A DNA stretch of 64,000 nt from Archilochus colubris (Eukaryota; Chordata; Aves; Apodiformes; Trochilidae): NCBI GenBank assembly GCA_023079485.1, contig CM041115.1, positions 28,944,826-29,008,825 of the forward strand, given 5' to 3'. Shown in pieces: positions 1 to 14,265 of the stretch (position 1 is its first letter; each line of letters opens with the position of its first letter). Below the pieces are notes generated by a model. It was given only the letters and a program-made list of their open reading frames with translations. It did no database searches and was not told the DNA's origin. Made by a program: the position numbers and the translations under genes.

Positions 1-3000
1 TATCCAATGCATTGGTGTTAGGTGCTGGCACTCTCAGATTCTGTGTTTGTGCTTGGTTAAGTGGGTTCTCTTTGATTTTCCGAGGGTTGAGCTGCTACTA
101 TTGATAGTGCTAGACAAAATACAGGAACCAAGTGAGGAGCTGGACATGTCCTACCAGTGAAAGCACTTTTCACTTACAAAACAATGATATACACAGGCAT
201 TTTGGTCATACACAATGTTCTGCTAAACTGAGATCTTATTGACCTAAATAAGATGGAATTGTCTGTTCTACCCACCTGAGAAAGCTTGATCTTTTCACCT
301 CCTTGAGGAAATATGACTAAAGCTCCATTTTAACACTGGTCTTGTCAAAACACGTTTTGGGGTTGTTCTGCATATCAAGAGAGCATATAGTGAAAAATCA
401 GCAGAATACTAAAGCATTTCTTCTCATAACACAGTCATAAAACAGATAAAAGTATGAGTACTTTACACTTTCTACTATCCAGAATCTAATCAAGGTTGCA
501 GACTGGCTGTTACACAGTACAGGAAGCACATTTGGGCTTCAGCACAGCACACTGACTCTCACTGTAACTCCTTTTCACAGTCAATGACAGAATACCTGTC
601 TATTATGCAGTAGTCTTGTTTCCAATAGTTTTGTAATCAGGGTGACACCAGTCTTTTTTTTTTTTTTTTTTTTTTTTTAAGAAGTGCAGTCTTAGTAACT
701 TTTTTTTTTAAATCAATAGAAAACTGCACTGTGTCTCAATGTCCTTATTCAAGAAAAACTCCTAGGGAAATCAATAGGAGTGTTGCCTAAATAAAACTTG
801 AATAAAAGCTTTGGAAAGAATTAGCTGAATATTCATTCAACAGTAATATGCTGCATAGTTTGAATATAACTGGGATATTTATTTCCTTTCTCTGTGCCGA
901 TCTTTTCATTTTGCCTCATCTTTTTGACTCAGATACAGGACTTTGTAACAGATAATTATTAATTTTTATCACTTGACTAAAAATAAATATGAAGACAAAA
1001 AGACTTTTAGAATTGGAGCTAGTTCCTGTGGCTAGGTAATTTATATGCCTGGAGTAAAAAACTGCTGATGTGTTTTTCTGTGCCAATGGTAATATTTTTT
1101 TTCAAGCCATCAAGATTAACTCTATCCAGTTGGAGAAACAGAGCCATTATGACTTGTGGTCTCATTTCCTAATGTACTTTTGGAAGGTGTAGATGACAGT
1201 GATGAGCCTAGCACAAGAAAAGGACTATGACATGGTTTTCCTTAGCATAGTGCTACAAAAATATTCTGATTTCAGTAAGTAAGTCAAACAAAATACAGAA
1301 GGGATTCAATGGTGTATGGAACGTCTACCAAATATTTGTTTGGATTTGATCAATAGCCTTCTTTTTGTTGGGGGGGAACTTACAGTGTGTATAGCAATAA
1401 ATGAATGTAACACTTTCAGATGTCCTAGGCAATGGTGGCAAGTTAAACTTCTGCACTCTCATGAAGAAGCCTTTAAGATATTTTAGGAAACTTCTAAGTT
1501 TCTTTTTATAGCAAATCACTTTTTTGCCATGTACTCATCTATGCTAAATGTGTTTTGGATCATGATGACTTCTTTTTCCTCTGTGAAGGCTGGACTGTAT
1601 ACTTGTTTTGACTTTTGTGAACTGTCACTATCTCATAGATCATTCTTATGCTCCATAGCTGTGCTTTACTGTATCCTAATTCATTCTGCTTGGACAGGAT
1701 AACAAAGAATTTAAGCAACAGAGACTGAGGAAAAAATGATTGATGGGCAAAATGTCTACATCTGTGTGCTAGCTTGCTGTAGCCCAGAGTCGCAAGTATC
1801 CAGTCAGACTGCCTCAAATTTTTAGTAATGGGTAAGGGATGGATTCCCAGTTATATGTTACCTTAGGATACTGCAGTAGAAAGCAAGTGGGCTTTTGTTC
1901 AATCATCTTTTGTCAAGTTTTTAGGAGGGTAAAAAAATCTACCATGGCAAAGATTGCTTTCCTTCTTCTTCAGTCTCTGCAGTGACTACTTAGAAATTTG
2001 ACAATATTTTATTACTTGGGAAGGTGGTAATGCATTGTACTGTCTGTAAATTTGCTAGGTAAGAATGGGTTGAGAAATTCTCACAAAAAATCCTCTGATA
2101 TAACTCTCATCTCTAGCAATGTATGTGTGAGGAGAGTACTAAAGCAGGCAGCTTCTGTTTTGAGGTTTCTAATATATTTTCTAATGTCTTAGTAGATACA
2201 TTTCTTAGACACTATCACAGGTGCTGAAAATATATTGAGTGCAATCAAATTATGTCAAGTTTCAGTACATATTTGTGTATACCTGAACACTGTAGATTGA
2301 AAGTCATGATTCAAAAATCTACCAGTGAACTAGTATTGGTAAACCCACAATATGGTGGATCACAATGGCTTACTTAGGAAGTGCTGCATATGATCTTCAC
2401 ACTTACTTGTTTGCTCTTATAGGTTTTACAGCTACTTTTATTTTGCTGGATGCTTTAACCACTTACAATCAGATTTTTCTTAATGAGAAATTAATCTGTC
2501 ACACATTGTTTGGTAGAAGCAGAGGTGTTATGATTTTCTGATTGAATATATATTTCATTATTTATATTAGTTTTGTGTATTTGATTAATGTAGAATTACA
2601 TTTGGGACACAAATTGGATGTTTTGTTTTCTCAGTCATTCAAGTTGGATAAATGTCTTACAAAATAATGTAACACATGGAAGACCCGGAATAGTAAAGAT
2701 TTTTAAATGTTTCTGCAATTCTTACATTCGTACCCTGCCACTTTCTAGTAGAGAGATATGCATAGGAGAAAGTGGTGCTGAAGGAGTTCCTCTGACTTTT
2801 AAGTCACACTGCTAAAAACATGTTAAAACCACACTTGCAGTTTCAAACTGTAAATCAGATTTGTGAAAATCCTTTTCCAGAACAGAATGCTGTGGAACAG
2901 TGAATGTTTTTTTAAACTGTGATCTCATGAAATATAACATGGCAAGGCAAATAGATGGCAAATGGGAATGAGTGGTGCTTAGTGTGCTACCCTTGAAGGT

Positions 3001-3764
3001 AATAGTATACTGTTTTATAGTGTCTTTTAACGTCTGCCTAAAAGTATTTGAAAAACAATATCATGATCCTTTTAGAGCATAAACTTTTTAATTAAGGAAG
3101 AATTGCGTTATTCTTTCACCCTGAACAGAGATTTCATGTTTTCTGGAAGACTCAGAAGAAAACAAAACTTTCTTAAAAATAGTAAGTGGTTTTTTTCTGC
3201 TGGTTAAAGTATGTTGGGGAATTTTTATTGTAACCCTCAAGGCAGGAAAATTGAAGACGCATTTGTGTGTAAATACTTAAAAAAACCATACCAATCAAAC
3301 AATCAAAAAACCTAAACAAACCCCCACAAAAACCAACCAAACAAAAAAACATTGAAAACCCAAAACAAACCAACCAAGCAAACAAGCAGATAATGAACCA
3401 TGCACTGAGCAGAATCCTACTGCAACAAGTGGTTCTAAAAGGAGTCTGCAAAGATGAAGTAGAAAGAGATGTCTTACATACCCTTGCCCATGCAGCAAGC
3501 TTGTGAGCAATTGCATGGCATACCTCAGCCCAATTTGTGTTCAACTCCTGGGTCTATCATAGTTGCGCAAAGGTGGCCTTTGAGGGTTTGCTTATTCCAT
3601 GATGGCTACAAGACAATAGGGAGTAGTTCTGCCACCAGCATTCTTGATCCCATCCTGCTTAACTCCTACTGCAGTTTAGCTTTCTCATTTTCCATCCAAG
3701 ATCATTTCTCAGTTACAAATTTACCACTGCTGAGCAGTTACAATTTGAATTTACCCTTTGCTAC
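1..3764. other. Intronic AT-rich DNA, no gene seen
   Basis: This is AT-rich sequence without a recognisable exon, RNA gene or transposon; I assign it to the intron upstream of the CNTNAP-like exon. It holds a poly(T) run near 653-678 and an A/C-rich low-complexity patch near 3270-3390. The 3390-3764 stretch is somewhat less AT-rich and runs up to the LTR at 3765, but matches nothing I recognise. Open frames here are short and show no coding character. Confidence 0.6.
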
Positions 3765-4275
3765 TGTCACAGTTATAGCCAATAACCAGGTGACAGGTAG
3801 TCTCTATTATACCCCATCACTCTCCCAGGGGAAGATAATGGGTAATAAGGGACAGGGACTTTCAGGTTGGAAAAAACCCTCTACAATAGGCTTAAGGAGA
3901 TAATAAATAGTAACATCAAATTATATAGATATATATACAAAGAGATAAATATGGAATCCACGCTCTTGAGATGGTAATTACAACCCAATTGGAAAGGTTA
4001 TCAGTTGAACTCAGAAGTAGATGAGGGTGCTTCAAGTTCAGGGTTCTGGTGACAGGCCATAAAAAAACTTGGAGCAGACAAGCTGGCTCTGCTCAGTAAG
4101 CTGGGAGAAGGTGACCCATCTTGGTGCATGATGTTCTTCCCCAGAAAAAAGAAATGTTCCTCCCACATTGTGACTGCCACATCAACAGGCTGGCTGCTGC
4201 TGGTGCAATCCCATGTGATCTACAGTCAGTATGTCCACAGAAAATTTTTATCCTGGTATTATCAAACTAGAACCA
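3765..4275 (-). mobile_element. Solo ERV LTR (family A), antisense
   Basis: On the + strand it opens with TGTCACAGTTATAGCC and closes near ATCCTGGTATTATC...AACCA. The same arrangement appears in the LTRs at 23303 (TGTCACGGTTTA...CCAAACCAGGACA) and 28239. Read on the minus strand this is a TG...CA LTR of about 511 bp. The four bases CTAC occur on both sides (3761-3764 and 4276-4279), consistent with a target-site duplication, although a fifth base does not match. No retroviral gene lies beside it, so I call it a solo LTR. It is the most decayed of the three family members, and the family assignment is mine by internal comparison. Confidence 0.7.
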
Positions 4276-6521
4276 CTACTTGTGTAGCTTTTCAGTTATT
4301 TTAAAATTAAAATTAAAAGTCTGACTTGATGGCTCATGTTAAAATGGAATTTCCATCAGAATGACCTATAAATTCTGCAGTTCAAGATACAGAATCCAAA
4401 CATCGGCAAAGCACTGATGTCCATAGCTTAGTCTGCTGTTTTCCAAAGGAAGTATAAAACTAAAAATAATGCCTTGTCCAGATTTTTGAAGGTCTGAAAT
4501 GTGGCATTTTTGTAGTGATATGAGAAATTCGAGATAGATCCTTCCTGCTTGGAGGTCTTGCATGTACTTGAATATTTGAAGCAACAGATCATAAAAAAGG
4601 GAAGAGCCTGATAGCCACTTAAAATGTGTACTGCTGATAGCTTACCTGAAATACATTATCTTCTGTGCTAGCAAATGGGTTTGTTTGTGCAAGTTAACTC
4701 TCTTGACATGAACAGTGTTCCTAGTTTACACAGTTTCTTGTTGTTTTACACCTGTGAAACTCTAGTATTAAAAGAATTGATCAAAATGAAAGCTTTTCAA
4801 GGATTTTTAAAGATCTAATCTTTGCATTTGTGGAACCATAAAAATATGAAATGAGTTATCTTAGTGAAGGCATGAACAATCTGCATACAGATTTCAGGGA
4901 TTTTAAGTGTGAGACTCGTTCTGGACTTCACTCTTATTTGTCGAAGGAAGGACTTTATCAGACTCCTTGCTATTGTCAGCACTAGTAAAAAAGCAAGACC
5001 TTTTAAATATATTGCCTGGTTTTCTCCCTGTTTTGAGTCTCATAGTGCTTGTGTATCTTGGCTATTTTTTATTTGAGGATTGATTGTCATGTTAGGTAAC
5101 ATCTGCCAATAATGTTCAAAGTTTGAGGGATCATTCAGTGTTCACAAGTTAAACTTTACATTTTTTATGCATAATATCAATGACATTTTTAGTCTTGCAA
5201 GATCGTATTTATAACTGTGCACTTGCAAATATAGATATAAAAAAATTATTTTGTATACAGGTAGTGGTGTGTGTATTTTTTTAAAATCAATTATGATTTT
5301 AAAATTTATTTTAATAAAAATGTTTAGCATGTGTTGTTCTTCACACTGCAGGAGTTCTTTTAACCTGTATTTCATGCTGAGTTTTCATATGATTTTCATA
5401 CTGATGGGTAATTGGGTAATTGCATACATGAATTTAATACAGGACATAAGTAGTTTAATTGCAGATGTAGAACCTGCCTATGGATGATAAGGAAAAGATC
5501 AATTGTTGCTCTTCTGAGTACATTTCAGAGTTAATTTTGATACACATTAAGAGAAGAACATCCTGCAAAACATTTTTTGAGTTGTTTTTTGTTTCTTTTT
5601 TTTAATGTTTTATTAACAGCCTCCTTTGTTGAGGTCTTATCTGTAAGAAGCCATACATTTCGGATTGACAGAAATCTTCTCTTTAATGCTTCTTTTGCCT
5701 CCTGTCTCTCATTGGTATTAGTTTTTTTTGGGGGGGGTTGTTTTTTGTTTTTTTGTTTTTTCGTGTGTGTGTGAAAACACTGATTTATATATGAAGAATG
5801 AGATAAATTATTGTGACAGAAAAGAAAGGAATTATTAAGATATGTAATGGCAATGGGTGTTCTCTTTATTAAATTGGTGGATTCCACTTGCAGTATCCAG
5901 CAGCAGTCCAGATTGAGAGAATTCTAACTGATTGGCTTCTCTGAGAATTTCCAAGCAAGGCAGAGTACATGCTGCCTCTGCATCCCTGCTGTAGATAGAA
6001 AGCTAGAGAAGATAGCAAAGCTATTTCAACAGTTGAAGGTTTTTTATATGTATTGGTGGTAATGTGCTTCAAAACACATACAGTGTTTCTGCTTTTAAGA
6101 AGAGTATCAACATTCTGTATATTCCTTCTGGTTTCATTATATTTTTGGAGTAATTACATCAGAAACATATGCAGGTTATATAGAGTTATGAACTTTGGAC
6201 TGTATCTTTTCTCAAAGGTTTTCCCATTGACTATGACCTTTCAAAGAAAGCATGATAATTTCTTTCTGTAGAACTCACATCAGGCCTACTTTTATGCTTT
6301 AGAAAAAAATTCTGGGATATTGTGCTGGTGCAATGTGGCACAGGTAGCTTTACGGTTCTTTTGACTCTCCATTTGGAATGTCTTTGCTGCCGTACAGAGT
6401 CTCTTGTGAAGTTGGGTTATGTAGAATGCAGTTCAGCCATATGTACAGGAACAGCAAGTGACATTGTATAAGTATTTTTTGTCATATGGTAAAATTTCAG
6501 GAGTCCACTAATTTCAAAACC
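4276..6521. other. Intronic AT-rich DNA, no gene seen
   Basis: No exon, RNA gene or transposon is recognisable. A T/G-rich low-complexity run ending in a short TG repeat lies at about 5718-5774. Reading frames here are short and overlap on both strands, as expected by chance in AT-rich DNA. Confidence 0.55.
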
Positions 6522-7335
6522 TCATAGAATCACAGAATCATTAGTGTTGGAAAAGATCTCTAAAATTATCAAATCAGTAAACGCAGCCCCATGCCCATTA
6601 CACCATGTCCTGAAGTCCACACATTTTTTGATCACTTCCAGGGACAATTAATCCACAACTTTCTTGGGTATCCCATTTCAATGGATGAAAGCTATTTCAG
6701 TAATTTTTTTTTTCCTGGAACAACTTGTGTCTATTTCCTTTTATCCTATCACTGGTTATATGGGAGAAGAGTCTGACCCCCACCTCACTACAACATCCTT
6801 TCCCATAGTTGTAGAGAGCAGTAAGGTCTCCCCTCAGCATACTCTTCTTCAGTATAAAAAACCCCAGTTCTCTCAGCTCGTAAGACTTATGATCCAGACT
6901 CTTCACCAACTTCATTGCTCTCCACTGAACTCTCTCCAGCAACTCCATGTCTTTTCTGTAGTGAAGGGCCCAAAACTGAATGTAGCTCTTGAGGTACTGT
7001 CTCACCAGTTCTGAGCACAGGTCAACAGTCATGTTCCTAGTCCTGCTGATCACACTGTTGCTGATACAAGCAAGGGTGCTGTCTGCCTTCTTGGCTGCCT
7101 GGGTACTCTGCTGGGTCATGTCTTTTTCTGCCAGGCATTTCTCCAGCAACTCTTCCCCAAGTCTGTAATGTTGCCTGGGGTTGTTGTGATCCAAGCCCAG
7201 GACCTGAATTTGGCCTCGATGACTTTCATGTAATTCACCTTAGCTCATTCATCCAGCCTGTCTAGGTCCCTCTGTAGATCCTACTCTTGAGCAGATAACA
7301 CTCCTGCACAATTAAGTGTCATCTGCAATGTTCAT
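6522..7335 (-). mobile_element. CR1 LINE 3' fragment
   Basis: On the minus strand this reads through the end of CR1 ORF2 into its 3' UTR. At 6522 the + strand shows the reverse complement of the CR1 tail (TCATAGAATCACAGAATCA). Between 6697 and 7194 a minus-strand frame gives weakly preserved ORF2 C-terminal segments such as LERVQWRAMKLVK and ELRELGFF. The element is 5' truncated within the reverse-transcriptase region near 7335. Substitutions and frame breaks make it non-functional and fairly old. Confidence 0.9.
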
Positions 7336-7719
7336 GTCTGAAAGTACTTTATTTAGTCAAAACCTGAAAATGTAGCTGCATCCCTCACCACCCCACATGC
7401 TTCTTGATATCAGTGTAAGTTATGCATACTATAGCAAGAAATATATGATATGATATTAAAGTTATATGCTGTCTTGGGGAGAAAATAAATAGAAAATATA
7501 TTACTAATTAGGGCAGGAGCATTTACTGGGATGACAAGATGAGCTTTATTTTCATATTTCATTTTCAGAAAGTCATTAAGCAATAATGAAATGTAGTGGT
7601 TTTCTTGGCACCGTGCTATGTTAGGAGGTGGTTCCATTTGTTTTCTTTAAAGGTGAATCACATTTTTTAAAGATAAGGCATACAGAGAGGCACAAACATT
7701 TTGCTTTTGCCAGAATATA
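7336..7719. other. Short intronic gap
   Basis: About 380 bp of AT-rich DNA between two minus-strand CR1 fragments. I see nothing recognisable in it. Confidence 0.5.
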
Positions 7720-7882
7720 TCATAGAATCATAGAATTGGCTGGGTTGGAAGGGACCTCAGAGATCATCAAGTCCAACCCTTGAACCACCGTTGCAGTTAC
7801 TAGACCATGGCACTGAGTGCCACATCCAGTCTCTTTTTAAATATCTCCAGGGACGGAGAATCCACTACTTCAGTGGGCAGCA
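7720..7882 (-). mobile_element. CR1 LINE 3' end, short and well preserved
   Basis: The + strand begins with the reverse complement of the CR1 tail (CATAGAATCATAGAATTGGC). It continues through the 3' UTR and the last ORF2 codons to GTGGGCAGC. It is very close to the matching 3' part of the CR1 at 29640-31092, so it probably belongs to the same subfamily. Only about 160 bp are present, a severely 5'-truncated insertion typical of LINEs. Confidence 0.92.
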
Positions 7883-8645
7883 ACTATGCATGGAAATGTA
7901 AGGAAGCTCTGATAAATAGCAATATCCAGAAAGGGTTTTCTTCTCCATCAGCATGAAATGACTAGTCTTACTGAAAAGGATGAAAACTGCCTCCAGAAGC
8001 GAGGGCTAAGACAACAGTGAATTAATTCTGTCAGATAATGCATCATTCTTTTTTAAAAAAGGTGTCCATACTGGTGGTGTTTACTGTCCCTTTGAGGTTT
8101 CAGTGTTTGCAAAAAAATTATTTTATTTTCAGCCTAAAATGATCTTCTTATAGGTTTAGTAAACAAAATGCTAAAGCTCATAAAAATTTTCATTCTGATA
8201 AAAAGATTGTCATATGGATAATAAGCGTGGTAATTTAGCTAAAAAAGTTACTTGGTTTGATCTCAGCTCTAAAGGTGAACTTCTTCCAAACTCCTATATT
8301 TTTATATTAAATAAAAGTTATAAAACTGCAAGATTTACTCAGCAAGTAAAATGAAAATTATATCATACCTCAAAGGCCTTATTAATTTGCTTTAAATTTT
8401 TTTTTAAATCTGGTATTTAAACTTGGAATATTATATTTATACAGTATTCAGCTCTAATATAACATGAGTGGAGTATAATACATATATTGTTCCTTTCTTA
8501 TTTTTCTGTCTCTTTTTGATAGATCTCATTTTGATTTTGCAATATTATGCTTCAGAAATAAGTGGAAACTCATTTGGTGTATTACCTGTGTTTTTTACTG
8601 TTTCAGACAGGCAATCTGATTAGAGTTCTGTTATACCCACGTAAG
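7883..8645. other. Intronic AT-rich DNA
   Basis: No gene or element is recognised. The sequence is AT-rich with short A and T runs. Confidence 0.5.
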
Positions 8646-9950
8646 TATCATAGAATGGTTTGTGTTAGAATGGACCATCTAGTTCCAGCCCCTCTGCATG
8701 GGCTAGGACACATCCCTATAGACAAAGTAACTCAAAGCCCCATCCAACCTGGCCTTGAACACTTTCCAAGGATGAGGCCTCCATAGTTCTCTGGGCATCC
8801 TGTGCCAATGTCTCACCACTCTGGGCATCCTGTCCCAATGTCTAACTTAAATCCACCCTCTTCCACTTTGAATCTGTCCCCCTTGTCCTGTCGTTAAATG
8901 CCTTTGTAAGGGTCCCTTCCAAGCTTTCCTGCAGCCCCCCTTCAGGTACTCAAAGCCCCTATAAGGTCTCTCCAGAGTTTTCTCCAGGCTGAACAACACC
9001 TACTTTCTCAGCATAAAAAGGGGTGCTCCAGCCTTCTTACCATCTTACTGTCCCTCCTCCAAACTCACTCTATTAGCTCCATGTCCTAGTCATGTTAGTG
9101 GTCCCAGAATTGGATATGGTATAAAAGGGGGGGTCTCACAAGAGCAGAGCAGAGGGAAAGAATCACCTTCCTTGACCAACTGGCCACATTACATTTGATG
9201 ATGCCCAGGATACAGTTGGCTTTCTGGTCTGTGAGTCCACATTGGTGGCTCCCGTTGAGCTTCTCATCAACAATCACAAATCATATTCCTCAAGGCTGTA
9301 CTCAAACCTTTATTTGTGTAACCTGTATTTGTGCTTGGAATTCCCCTGGCCCAGATGCATGACCTTGCTGACTTGTTGAACTTCATGAGGTTTGCACAGG
9401 CCTGGTTATCATGTCTGTAAAGGTTCTTCTTGGATAGTCTCCCTTTCCTCCTGCTTGTTGGCCACACAACACAACTCGGTGTCATCAGTAAACTTGCTGA
9501 GGGTGCACTCAATTCCACTATGCATGTCTCTGACAAAGTTGTTACAATAGCACCTGTCCCAGCATCTGTCTCGGCCTTTGGGAAACACCTCTCATCACTG
9601 GTCTCCATCAGGACAATAATCCATCGATCTCTATTCTTTGTGTTATCCACCGAGTGGTCCATCCATTGGATCCAATTTTTTTCCAATTTAGAGACTAGGA
9701 TGTTGTTCAGTAAAAGTTTTTGCACAACTCCAGGTAGATGATATCAGTTGCTCTCCTGCTGTCCACCGACACGGTAACCCCATCACAAATAACCACCAAA
9801 TTTGTCAGGCACAGTTTTCTTTGGATGAAGCCATACTAGTAGCCAACAGTCACCTCTACATTTTCAATGTTCCCTAGCAGAACATTCAGGAGGATCTGTT
9901 CCATGATCTTGCTGGGCACAGGGGTGAGACTGACTGGCTTGTGGTTCCCC
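8646..9950 (-). mobile_element. CR1 LINE, 1.3-kb 5'-truncated copy
   Basis: Antisense CR1 running from its 3' UTR (near 8646, ATCATAGAATGGTTTG) back into the reverse-transcriptase domain of ORF2. The far end, near 9890-9940, contains the reverse complement of the codons for the conserved PVSL...ME segment at the start of the RT. The FADD-type catalytic box region is near 9480-9500. Frames are broken repeatedly. A short local duplication is visible at 8790-8845, where CTCTGGGCATCCTGT occurs twice. The 3' UTR differs from the 7720 copy, so another subfamily is involved. Confidence 0.9.
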
Positions 9951-11939
9951 AAATATAATGAAATTATATAAATTTGACATAAATGTTTGAGAGATAACAA
10001 TAGAAGTAAAGAAGGAATTTGTCAAGCTGTTTATTGACATGTCCATCAATTTTCCCTCAATGGACCCCAATCATACTGCGTTTGCAATGTTTAATTACTC
10101 ACTAGGTGTACATTGTTGATTTCCATTAAAAGATCCATTTTTAAAATTCTAGATTTTCTGCTTTATATGATCAGACTTGAATTCATCGTTATATTTTATT
10201 ACCTTGTATTATATTATTAGTTCAATAGGATTTTATCATTGATCTGACAACAAGCGATTAGTAATACTGAAGTATGTTTGCTACTTTATTCTGCGTTGTG
10301 AATGCGTATATATAAAACATGGGAATAATCCCAGGAAAGAGATCATGTTCTTTTCTGCTTCTTTTTTTGTCTTTTACAATGATTAAAGGTTATGGATGAG
10401 ATGCTATCAACTACTACTGGCTTGCAGCGAATTATTAATATCCACATCTTGGGGCATGGGCATGGATTTGTGATCCTTTATGTTAAGACATCAATTGAAT
10501 GTGACAAATTTTAGTTATCCACTTTCTTTTTCACAGTTGTTTACATTATTAGTTAATTTTATGTCATTTTTGATTACTACATTTCAATCATATCTATCTA
10601 ATGAGCTTCAGACCTGAGATGAAATTTTTGTTATTTCGTGTCACGTACATGACCTTGTACTTCCTGGTGCCAGATTTCATTCTTTCTCTGTTATTCTGTC
10701 ATCCTTGAGCTTTTCTTATGATATCTTGATTCTGCTTTGTATTTATGAGACCTAATTTTTCAGAGAGATAAATTCATAAACACATTTCTGTGTTTATTTC
10801 ATGGTTTAATGAAATTAATGACAACATTGATCCATAGATTGTGAATTCTCATGTGGTTTGATTCTCCCCTTCAAAGTACCTCAGATTACCATTTCATCCT
10901 TATGCTGCCAGAAACTTCTTTTCTCATCTACTCAAGAATGACTAGCAATTACCTATGCAACAATGGATAAAATCAGACATTGCTTTTCAAAATGAAAATT
11001 GCCTGTCATAGAAAACTATATGTTACATTGGCATGATCTACAGTAGATAATCTTTTTTCCATTTGATATAACCTTTGTTCCACTTGATCTATAGCTCCAT
11101 TTACCTCCATTTCCTTATATATTCTTTCCTTTCAAAACTTTTCTAAAATCTCACATATTATTATAGATCTGCAGGTGTTTGCTGTCTGCTTTGCATGGCT
11201 ATGTTCCTCATGTCCTCCATTCTGTATTTATGCTACACAGGATATTGTCCAGTTATTCACTGCCAGTTCTCGCTGATGGGTTATTTTATATTCTTGTTTC
11301 TGGATCTGTGGTATCTTTTATCAGGTTTTCAGAATTTAGTGATACAGACTTTATTCTGAACAGAATGCACAACTTAAAAGAAAACCCTGATGTAAAAGTT
11401 TTTGATTTATACTGCTCAGTCTTTAAAATATTACATGGAATCTAGTCAAGTGCAAAATTTGATTCTAAGTATCTGTTCTTTTGTATCCTGCCATAATACA
11501 TACATTAATACCTGAAACCCACTTTCACTTGTATATTGTAGATATTTCTCTATATGAAAGAGGGGAAAACACCATGTTTATCTGAAGCAATCCAGTTTTT
11601 TAACCCCTCTTGATGTGTATAGTGCTACATTATAACAGTAATGGCCCATCATTTTTAATAAATACAGGCAGTTAAATGCAATGATTGTTTCATGGAAATT
11701 GCTTTGGTTCATTCCCAATTTTCATGGTACTTTAATTATGTAAATTTAAATAACTTTTAGCTCACAATTACATTGAACATCAATATGAGTAGATAATAAT
11801 ATCTCATTGAATTATACAAATAATAATTGGCAGGGGATTGTATTAAAATGTGAGTCTTACATGTTATTCAGTCCCATATGGTAACCATTATGAGTCTCTA
11901 AATAATTCCTATTTATCTTGTATTTCTTTGACAACATAG
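9951..11939. other. Intronic AT-rich DNA
   Basis: About 2 kb with no recognisable gene, RNA or repeat apart from ordinary AT-rich low complexity. Confidence 0.5.
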
Positions 11940-12416
11940 TTCTGGAGCCTCTATTATAAGAAAGACATGGATGTGCTGAAGTGCGTCCAGAGAAGGGCCA
12001 TGAGGATGATCAGAGGGCTGGAGCACCTTTCCTATGGAGACAGACTGAGAGAGTTGGGGTTATTCAGTATGGAGAGGAGAAGGCTCCAAGGAGACCTTAT
12101 TGTATCAGTATCTGAAGGGGGCCTACAAGAAAGCTGGTGAGGGACTTTTTAGGATGTCAGGTAGTGATAGGATTAGGGATTCAAACCAAAGGAGGGTAGA
12201 TTTAGATTAGAACTTAGAAAGAAGTTCTTCACCATGAGGGTGGTGAGACAGTGGAACAGATTGCTCCTAGGTGGTGGAAACCCCAACCTCTTAAGGCCAG
12301 ACTGGACAGGGCTCTGAGCAACCTGATCTAGTGGGCGGTGCCCCTGCCCATGGCAGGGGGTTGGAACTAGATGGTCTTAAAGGTCACTTCAAACCCTGAA
12401 AATTCTATGATTCTAT
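11940..12416 (+). mobile_element. CR1 LINE 3' fragment
   Basis: Sense-strand CR1. It starts within the ORF2 C-terminus (frames give KDMDVLKCVQRRAMRMIRG, then [13 protein letters not shown]) and continues through the 3' UTR to the tail AATTCTATGATTCTAT at 12401-12416. It is 5' truncated at about 11940. A frameshift separates the C-terminal segments. Confidence 0.93.
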
Positions 12417-14265
12417 ATGCATTTCAGCAGAGTGCACTAAATATTGGCTGTTATTAAAAAATACTGGTAGATAAAGGGTTATCCACCTCCCATGTATATC
12501 TCTTCTTTTCATGTTTTGCTTTTTTAGGGGTTGATTTTGGTTTCTGTTTTATTTTCTAGCAGGCTTACCATGAACTCTACTTCTAAAAGCCAAGGATCTT
12601 ATGGCTCTGTAAAATGAGGAGTACAGAACTTGTTTGTAGGCAATCTAAATTTGAGCTGTTTTAAGCTCGCAGTCTTGATATAGCCATCTTCAGCCTTTTT
12701 TTTTCCCACTGTTATTTGAGAAACCATCAGTACATTGCTTCAGTCACCACAAACACTGACTTTATTTGTGCACATATGTGTGTGCACATGCGCTGTTCTC
12801 TAATACAGAAGAGACTTCTACTCTTTATTTTTTATTTCTGTCTCATTATTTAAAAAAAAAAAATGATGAAACTAATGAGGAGATAGAGTAGAAAAAAAAG
12901 TAAGTTACAATGTGATCATAATTAAATTATTACACTCCTGTGAATAAGGTTTGCTCTAAGGGGAAGAGCTTGGGAGGAAAGGACTGAATTCTTTAACCCT
13001 TCAAATGCTAATAATGTATGTATTAGGTTATACTTGGCACTGGTCCTGCCTGTAAATAAATATATGTGGTTTAGCCTAATGAATGGAGCTGGAATAAGAA
13101 ATACTTGTAGAAGTGAACTGCCAGCTCACTGTATGTGAAATATTCAGTGTGAATGAATTAATCTTGGTTTTGTCTGGGGAGGAAAAAGAAGTAGAAAGTG
13201 CCAGCACTAAAGAAGCCATCTCTCTGTGGATTTACATCCTACAGTGTAAGATTGAATATATATAAGCTGATAAAAGACATTTTGAGCTCCACTGTAAATA
13301 TTTACCAGAGACTGTGATTATTTGCTGTTTGTGTCAATTAAATCCCATCTGACAGCCTTGCCTACAGGCAATGCACTAAAATAATCCCTTTACCTTATGA
13401 CAACAAAGTCTTTAGTAACTTGTATTCTGAACCTCCCTTGTTGGAATTTAGTAGAAATTAGGAAACAAACAAAACTTGGACTAGATTAAAGGGTGGACAA
13501 AAATAGTTTGTTTTGTTTGTTTTGTTTTGTTTTGTTTTAAGGGACCTAAGTTAAATTGTATGATTGTTCCCTTATCAAAGGAATATCTTTTAAGTTCTTG
13601 GATGATTTGGGAGAAAAGTGTCGAGTTGCATCTTGATTCTGGCATTTTGAAATCATCCATGTGGAGCAAATGTCATGAGAAGTAAACTGAAAAAGAAACA
13701 GGAAGAAATTTTAGTTGTTAATTTTGCTTCAAAGTATGTAAATAAATAGAAGCCGGTGTTTTTTCTCTTATTTGTAGGAATTTGGTTTTCCTGTAAATTT
13801 TACAGGATTGCTTTCACAGAGAATCTTACACATACTGTGAACTGAGCAAAGACAGTTTCTAGATTCTTGAATGCAGTTGTGCACCATATCCTTCTGAGAG
13901 CATCAGGTTTACTACTGAAAGCAGCAGTGCAAATGTTCTTGCTGAGAGATTTAATTCTAATTGAGCTGAATAGAGGTTTGTAGCCACATGACTGAAATCA
14001 CCAGGAGAAAGAACAGGTTTTAGCAGACTGACTTCAGAGGCTGATGGATTGATATTGAAAAGCAGCCCTTCTGGCCCAGATGAAATTTACAATTGTTCTA
14101 ACAACTCTGATTTGCCAGCTCTGCTTCAATTCTGTTTCCATGAAAATAGATGATGAATCTGGCAATAACAACAAAAAAAACCCAAATAAATTTAAAATGG
14201 TCATTTGAAATAAATTGCTAACAGCATGTAGGCTGCCATGGCAGCTCAAGTAGTTTCATAATGGG
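12417..14265. other. Intronic DNA with a TTTTG repeat
   Basis: AT-rich sequence. A short (TTTTG)n-like run lies at about 13506-13539. No coding exon or element is seen. Confidence 0.5.

Noticed and set aside
3469..3903. 144-codon plus-strand open frame
   Set aside because: Its end runs into the LTR at 3765 and the rest has no recognisable similarity; chance frame.
9267..9725. 152-codon minus-strand open frame
   Set aside because: It is an off-frame reading of a decayed CR1 reverse-transcriptase region; parts match the RT only in another frame.
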